DNA of 9,946 nucleotides from Micrococcales bacterium (GTDB taxonomy: Bacteria; Actinomycetota; Actinomycetes; Actinomycetales; Dermatophilaceae): the NCBI GenBank assembly GCA_003157445.1, contig PMJN01000229.1, positions 10,633 through 20,578 on the forward strand, in the 5' to 3' direction. Below, piece after piece: positions 5,954 through 9,946 of the stretch. Position 1 is the first letter of the stretch. Each line of letters begins with the position of its first letter. The position numbers were made by a program, and so were the translations under genes. Under the pieces are notes generated by a model, which saw nothing but the letters and a program-made list of their open reading frames with translations, made no database searches and was not told the origin of the DNA.

Positions 5954-6894
5954 GCCGGCTCACTGAGCGTGCGACGCTGGCAGGTTACCGCGCGGGCTGG
6001 TTCCTGGTCCGGCGGATGCCGGGTCGCCTCGCCTACCAGGTCTTCGACCTCATCGCCGATATCGCGACGCGAGGCGGCGGCAAGGGCGTGCGAAGGATGC
6101 GCAGCAACTACGCAACCGTCCGCCCAGAGCTGACCCCCGCTGAGCTCGATGCCCTGGTACGAGCTGGAATGCGCTCCTACCTGCGCTACTGGTGCGACGC
6201 CTTCCGGCTTCCAGACTGCCGTGTCGAAGACCTGATCGACGGGGTCAGAGCGGTAGGCGACGGCCCAATCCGGGCCCATCTGGGGTCCGGTAGCTCCGCA
6301 GTCGTGTTCCTGGGACACATGGGCAACTGGGACTTCGGCGGCGCCTGGTCCACCACCCAGCTGGCCCCCGTCGTCACCGTTGCCGAAAGGCTCAAGCCCG
6401 AAGAGCTCTTCGACGAGTTCCTAGCCTTCCGCGAACAACTGGGGATGCGAATCATCCCGCTGACCGGGGGTGGCGACGTCTTCCGGGAGCTGACCACGGC
6501 GTGCCGCTGCGGTGCACTAGTCGCGCTGCTGGCCGACCGGGACCTGACCCACGGCGGCATCGAGGTTGACTTCTGCGGTCAGAAGGCGAGCATGGCCGTC
6601 GGGCCAGCCGCGCTGGCGGTCAATACCGGCGCGGCCCTCTACCCGTGTGTCATGCACTACGAGCGCCATCCGCAGGGGCACGGTTGGCGGACCGTTGTGA
6701 CCTTCCACGAGGCTGTCGGCCCACCTGCACACGGCACCTCCCGCGAGAAGATCCAGGCGATGACCCAGGCCTGCGCCGACGTGCTCACCGAAGCCGTTCG
6801 CGAACACACCCAGGACTGGCACATGATGCAGCGCGTCTTCACCAAGGACCTGATCGAAGGGCACGTATCTGCCCAGGCCGGCGACAACCCATGA
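5950..6894 (+). CDS. patA: Phosphatidylinositol mannoside acyltransferase
   Basis: This 314-aa protein belongs to the LpxL/HtrB-type lysophospholipid acyltransferase group. It transfers an acyl chain from acyl-CoA to the 6-position of the mannose added by PimA, giving acyl-PIM at the inner face of the membrane. The catalytic HX4D motif is GHMGNWDF, with H123 and D128. The LLADRDLTHGGIEVDF block (193-208) is typical of PatA. The first 40 residues contain a hydrophobic and basic membrane-association segment rather than a cleavable signal. The start is GTG 5950, overlapping the pgsA stop by four bases, and the stop overlaps the pimA ATG by four bases (ATGA). Length and gene order match the mycobacterial Rv2611c locus. 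The exact acyl donor and position are taken from the family. Confidence 0.92.
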   Translation: MSRLTERATLAGYRAGWFLVRRMPGRLAYQVFDLIADIATRGGGKGVRRMRSNYATVRPELTPAELDALVRAGMRSYLRYWCDAFRLPDCRVEDLIDGVRAVGDGPIRAHLGSGSSAVVFLGHMGNWDFGGAWSTTQLAPVVTVAERLKPEELFDEFLAFREQLGMRIIPLTGGGDVFRELTTACRCGALVALLADRDLTHGGIEVDFCGQKASMAVGPAALAVNTGAALYPCVMHYERHPQGHGWRTVVTFHEAVGPPAHGTSREKIQAMTQACADVLTEAVREHTQDWHMMQRVFTKDLIEGHVSAQAGDNP

Positions 6895-8075
6895 GGATCG
6901 GGATCGTCAGCCCCTACTCCTTCGACGTGCCCGGGGGAGTGCAGCTTCACGTCCGTGACCTCGCCGAGCACCTGATCTCCCTGGGGCACTACGTCAGCGT
7001 GCTGGCGCCGGCAGATGACGACACCCCGCTGCCGGACTACGTTGTCAGCTCGGGTCGGGCAGTTCCAGTCCGGTACAACGGATCCGTAGCCCGGCTCTCG
7101 TTCGGACCCCTGACTGCGGCCCGGGTCGGCCGGTGGGTGGAGGCCGGTCACTTCGACGTCGTCCATCTGCACGAACCGGTGACTCCCAGCGTCTCGGTCC
7201 TTGCCCTCTGGGCCGTCGAGGGACCAATCGTCGCGACCTTCCACACCTCCAACCTGCGCTCGCGAGCCATGCAGGCGGCATACCCGCTGCTGCGTCCGAG
7301 CCTGGAGAAGATCGGCGCCCGAATCGCAGTCTCTGAAGACGCGCGACGAACAGTCACCACCCATCTTGGTGGTGATGCTGTGGTGATCCCCAACGGAGTC
7401 TTTGTCGAGCGATTCGCATCCGCCAAGAGACGTGGCGACTGGGAGGGCACGGCGGCGCGACCCACTATCGCGTTCCTGGGCCGCATGGAAGAGCCACGAA
7501 AAGGTATGCCGGTCCTGGCGCAGGCTCTGCCGCACATTCTCGCCGAGATCCCGGGTGTCCGGGTCTTGATCGCCGGTCCTGGGGACCCCGAGTCCATCCG
7601 CAAAGAGATGACCAAGGAGGCAGCCAAGGCATGCGAGTTCCTCGGCCCGGTCAGTGATCAGGACAAGGCCAGTCTCCTGGCGTCGGTGGACGTCTACGTT
7701 GCCCCGAACACCGGGGGAGAGAGCTTTGGCATCATCTTGATCGAGGCCATGAGCGCGCAGGCGACGGTGCTGGCCAGCGACCTGCCGGCGTTTGCGAGGG
7801 TCTTGCGCGCTGACGCGGGTCAGATGTTCCGCAACGGAGACCCCGTCGACCTGGCACGGGCCGTGGTGGGGTTGCTACGCAACCCGCTCAGGCGTGAAGA
7901 GCTGGCAGCTGCGGGACGCGAGCGAGCCAACGCCTTTGACTGGTCGGTGGTCGCCGAAGATGTGTTGGCGGTTTACGAGACGGTGGTTTTCGGTGCGTCC
8001 TCGGTGCGCACCGGCGAGCACGACTCACGGTGGGCACGACTGCGACGTAGCGGCAGAAACTCGGGAGGCACATGA
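6891..8075 (+). CDS. pimA: Phosphatidylinositol alpha-mannosyltransferase
   Basis: This 394-aa GT4-family (GT-B fold) glycosyltransferase transfers mannose from GDP-mannose to the 2-position of phosphatidylinositol, the first step of PIM synthesis, on the cytoplasmic face of the membrane. The N-terminal domain starts MRIGIVSPYSFDVPGGVQ, with the GGVQ loop at 15-18, and H118 (TFHTS) matches the known PimA active-site His. In the C-terminal domain, GRMEEPRKG supplies R198 and K204, and GGESFGIILIEAM supplies E277, the donor-binding set of the family. The C-terminal 25 residues are a basic, variable tail. ATG 6891 overlaps the patA stop and is where homology begins; an open frame runs farther upstream inside patA but is not real. 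The stop abuts the next gene. Confidence 0.95.
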   Translation: MRIGIVSPYSFDVPGGVQLHVRDLAEHLISLGHYVSVLAPADDDTPLPDYVVSSGRAVPVRYNGSVARLSFGPLTAARVGRWVEAGHFDVVHLHEPVTPSVSVLALWAVEGPIVATFHTSNLRSRAMQAAYPLLRPSLEKIGARIAVSEDARRTVTTHLGGDAVVIPNGVFVERFASAKRRGDWEGTAARPTIAFLGRMEEPRKGMPVLAQALPHILAEIPGVRVLIAGPGDPESIRKEMTKEAAKACEFLGPVSDQDKASLLASVDVYVAPNTGGESFGIILIEAMSAQATVLASDLPAFARVLRADAGQMFRNGDPVDLARAVVGLLRNPLRREELAAAGRERANAFDWSVVAEDVLAVYETVVFGASSVRTGEHDSRWARLRRSGRNSGGT

Positions 8076-8623
8076 TGAATCTCAGTTGGATCGTCGGCGC
8101 GATAGCGTTAGCGGTGGTGATCGCCTGGTACGTCTCCTATGGCGCGGCCCGACTCGATCGGTTGCACACCCGGGTCGAGGGCGCGCTCAGCGTGCTGGAT
8201 GCCCAGCTGGTGCGCCGGGCTGAGGCCACCCTCGAGCTGGCTAACTGTGGCGCCCTGGACGCGGCGAGCGCCCTTATTCTGGCCGGTGCAGCGACCGATT
8301 CACTCGAGGCCGACACCACGGACCAGAGGTCCCGGGAAGCGATCGAGAGTGACCTTACCCAGGCCCTCGAGCTAGCCCTGGGCGAAGAGGCACTGCTGCG
8401 GCTTCGGCAGGACGAGGCTGTTGGCGCCCCTGTGCTCCAGCGGGTGGCTACGGCCAACCAGCGGGTGGAGTTGGCTCGCCGATTCCTCAATGACGCTGTT
8501 ACGGACGTCCGCCGGGTCAGGCGCAAGCCAGGGGTACGACTGCTCAGGCTGGCCGGTCATGCCGAGCTCCCGCAGACGTTCGAGATCGACGACGAACTAC
8601 CGATGCTCGTGCGAGGCGCCTGA
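8075..8623 (+). CDS. LemA-like membrane-anchored coiled-coil protein
   Basis: This 182-aa protein has one N-terminal membrane helix (about residues 4-20) followed by long amphipathic helices. The blocks RLHTRVEGALSVLDAQLVRRAE (roughly 27-50) and ANQRVELARRFLNDAVTDVR (127-146), then LRLAGHAELPQTFE (157-170), follow the LemA pattern of two helices, an AR-x-F-x-NDAV signature and a terminal FE. LemA proteins have no firmly known biochemical function. The N-terminus would face outside and the bulk would lie in the cytoplasm, or the reverse; this cannot be decided here. ATG 8075 is preferred to ATG 8072: GGGAGG (8063-8068) lies six bases before it, and it forms a TGATG join with the pimA stop. Mycobacteria have, as I recall, a Nudix gene at this place. 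Role in PIM metabolism is only suggested by coupling. Confidence 0.7.
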   Translation: MNLSWIVGAIALAVVIAWYVSYGAARLDRLHTRVEGALSVLDAQLVRRAEATLELANCGALDAASALILAGAATDSLEADTTDQRSREAIESDLTQALELALGEEALLRLRQDEAVGAPVLQRVATANQRVELARRFLNDAVTDVRRVRRKPGVRLLRLAGHAELPQTFEIDDELPMLVRGA

Positions 8624-8628
8624 CGCCC

Positions 8629-8634
8629 TAATAT
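8629..8634 (+). promoter_or_regulatory. Candidate -10 box for pdxS
   Basis: TAATAT lies in the 59-base gap between the LemA-like gene and pdxS and is the only AT-rich -10-like hexamer there. It would give a leader of about 40 bases. No recognisable -35 box sits 16-19 bases upstream and no PdxR-type site is evident, so confidence is low. Confidence 0.3.
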
Positions 8635-8682
8635 GGGCAGGTACCCCAAAATTCATGTGAGACACCCGGAAGAGGCACTGTC

Positions 8683-9594
8683 TTGTCTGCGCCAGAGACC
8701 ACCACCAACATCCCAGCCACCGGCACCTCGCGAGTCAAGCGGGGCATGGCCGAAATGCTCAAAGGTGGCGTCATCATGGACGTCGTCACCCCGGAGCAGG
8801 CCAAGATCGCCGAGGATGCTGGCGCCGTAGCCGTAATGGCTCTCGAGCGGGTGCCCGCAGACATCCGCGCCGAAGGCGGGGTCTCCAGGATGAGCGACCC
8901 GGACATGGTGCAGGGCATCATCGAGACTGTCTCCATCCCGGTGATGGCCAAAGCCCGTATCGGTCACTTTGTCGAGGCTCAGGTTCTGCAGAGTCTGGGC
9001 GTGGACTACATCGATGAGTCCGAGGTGTTGACCCCGGCCGACTACGCCAACCACATCGACAAGTGGAAGTTCACCGTCCCCTTCGTCTGCGGCGCGACCA
9101 ACCTCGGCGAAGCCCTTCGCCGGATCAGCGAAGGCGCCGCGATGATCCGTTCCAAGGGTGAGGCCGGAACCGGTGACGTCTCCAACGCCACGATGCACAT
9201 GCGCAAGATCAGCGGTGAGATCCGCCGGCTGTCCTCGATGAGCGAGGACGAGCTTTACGTCGCGGCCAAGGAGCTGCAGGCCCCGTACCAGCTGGTCAAG
9301 GAGATCGCCGAGACGGGCAAGCTGCCCGTGGTGATGTTCGTCGCCGGCGGTATCGCGACCCCCTCGGACGCCGCCATGATGATGCAGCTCGGCGCCGAAG
9401 GTGTGTTCGTCGGCTCGGGTATCTTCAAGTCCGACAACCCCTCTCAACGCGCCGAGGCGATCGTGAAGGCAACGACGTTCTTCGACGACCCCGCCGTGAT
9501 CGCCAAGGTCTCCCGCGGTTTGGGTGAGGCCATGGTGGGCATCAATGTTGCGGAGCTGGCCGAGGGACAACGTCTGTCCCAGCGCGGCTGGTAG
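8683..9594 (+). CDS. pdxS: Pyridoxal 5'-phosphate synthase, lyase subunit
   Basis: This 303-aa (beta/alpha)8 protein is the synthase subunit of the DXP-independent vitamin B6 pathway. It forms PLP from ribose 5-phosphate, glyceraldehyde 3-phosphate and ammonia delivered by PdxT. Key residues are visible: D33 in GGVIMDVV, the Schiff-base lysine K90 in [10 protein letters not shown]158 in RSKGEAGTG, and the phosphate loop GEAGTG (159-164), with [12 protein letters not shown] and FVGSGIFKS later. Length is normal (about 290-305). The TTG 8683 start is supported by GGAAGAGG (8668-8675), seven bases upstream; ATGs further in would remove conserved N-terminal residues. pdxT follows after 12 bases, and the two products form a dodecamer-based complex. 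Confidence 0.97.
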   Translation: MSAPETTTNIPATGTSRVKRGMAEMLKGGVIMDVVTPEQAKIAEDAGAVAVMALERVPADIRAEGGVSRMSDPDMVQGIIETVSIPVMAKARIGHFVEAQVLQSLGVDYIDESEVLTPADYANHIDKWKFTVPFVCGATNLGEALRRISEGAAMIRSKGEAGTGDVSNATMHMRKISGEIRRLSSMSEDELYVAAKELQAPYQLVKEIAETGKLPVVMFVAGGIATPSDAAMMMQLGAEGVFVGSGIFKSDNPSQRAEAIVKATTFFDDPAVIAKVSRGLGEAMVGINVAELAEGQRLSQRGW

Positions 9595-9606
9595 CCACCA
9601 ACCCTG

Positions 9607-9946
9607 GTGAGCACTTCCCCTATCCGCATCGGCGTTCTGGCAGTCCAGGGCGATGTGCGTGAGCACTTCAATGCACTGTTCAGCCTCGGCGAGCAGGTGG
9701 TCGGCGTTCGAAGGCCGGGCGAGCTGGATGACGTCGACGCGTTGGTGATCCCCGGTGGCGAGTCGACCACCATGGACAAGCTGGTTCGCGCGTTCGACCT
9801 GCAGGAGCCGCTACGCAAGCGGATTGCCGGCGGTATGCCGGTCTATGGGTCATGCGCCGGCATGATCATGCTGGCCGACCGGATTGCCGACGCTCGAGCG
9901 GACCAGGAGACGTTGGGCGGTCTGGACATCACGGTGCGAAGAAACG
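9607..9946 (+). CDS. pdxT: PLP synthase glutaminase subunit, N-terminal part (3' end outside window)
   Basis: The first 113 residues of the class I-like glutamine amidotransferase that hydrolyses glutamine and passes ammonia to PdxS. The order [14 protein letters not shown] (7-20), [10 protein letters not shown] (47-56) and [11 protein letters not shown] (80-90) is the standard PdxT N-terminus; C83 is the nucleophile and GGEST binds glutamine. The His-Glu pair of the triad lies beyond the window. GTG 9607 is chosen because it begins the conserved N-terminus and sits 12 bases after the pdxS stop; no clear ribosome site precedes it, so coupling to pdxS is likely. The frame is still open at base 9946. 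Confidence 0.95.
   Translation, partial: MSTSPIRIGVLAVQGDVREHFNALFSLGEQVVGVRRPGELDDVDALVIPGGESTTMDKLVRAFDLQEPLRKRIAGGMPVYGSCAGMIMLADRIADARADQETLGGLDITVRRN

Noticed and set aside
6645..6890. Upstream in-frame extension of pimA within patA
   Set aside because: Homology to PimA begins exactly at ATG 6891; the extension overlaps the coding end of patA in another frame and has a shadow-like Arg/Pro-rich composition.
8653..9666. Minus-strand open frame of 337 codons opposite pdxS
   Set aside because: It is fully antisense to a textbook pdxS gene and its product is His/Gly/Asp-rich low-complexity sequence, typical of an antisense shadow.
1..9946. CRISPR arrays, tRNA or rRNA genes, insertion sequences, phage genes
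   Set aside because: No regularly spaced repeats, tRNA cloverleaf, rRNA-like tracts, transposase or integrase motifs were seen on either strand.

Overview
The window is GC-rich (about two thirds G+C by eye) and tightly packed. Start codons are often GTG or TTG, and gene joins are often ATGA, GTGA or TTGA overlaps. The gene set is typical of Actinomycetota: phosphatidylinositol mannoside (PIM) synthesis genes in the order pgsA-patA-pimA, an EF-G2-type GTPase, and the pdxS-pdxT route to vitamin B6. The thrS-HIT-pgsA-acyltransferase-pimA-pdxS/pdxT order is, as I recall, also that of Mycobacterium tuberculosis. The proteins here are not mycobacterial. The ThrRS tail feels closest to Propionibacteriales, but that is an impression, not a result. 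No mobile element, rRNA, tRNA or CRISPR array is visible.

Layout. (1) 2-2158, plus strand: the end of thrS, an integral-membrane M50-like metalloprotease, a HIT-family hydrolase/phosphorylase, and a DCC (DUF393) thiol-disulfide family protein, spaced like one operon. (2) 2187-2872, minus strand: a two-gene unit of a 69-aa helix-turn-helix protein followed by a 157-aa stand-alone Clp N-domain protein. Its promoter carries a striking symmetric operator. (3) About 2903-3147, plus strand: a small, unrecognised coding-like stretch, divergent from the HTH gene and apparently frameshifted. (4) 3168-5273, minus strand: an EF-G-like protein (EF-G2 class) with altered GTPase motifs. (5) 5342-8623, plus strand: pgsA, patA, pimA and a LemA-like membrane protein, joined by overlapping start and stop codons. 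(6) 8683 to the window end: pdxS and the first part of pdxT, the two subunits of PLP synthase.

How the genes work together. PgsA makes phosphatidylinositol phosphate, PimA puts the first mannose on phosphatidylinositol, and PatA acylates that mannose, so three successive steps of envelope glycolipid synthesis are translationally coupled. PdxS and PdxT form the ammonia-channelling PLP synthase. The thrS group looks like an operon of mixed functions.

The most unusual part is 2658-2923. A small HTH protein and a free Clp N-domain are co-transcribed from a promoter whose -35 and -10 boxes each lie in a copy of TGTCAA-N6-CTGACA (plus-strand reading). The two copies are arranged symmetrically about one centre. 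This resembles a split form of the mycobacterial ClpC2 protein, an HTH-like segment fused to a ClpC-type N-domain, and suggests a self-controlled Clp-related stress or antibiotic-decoy module.
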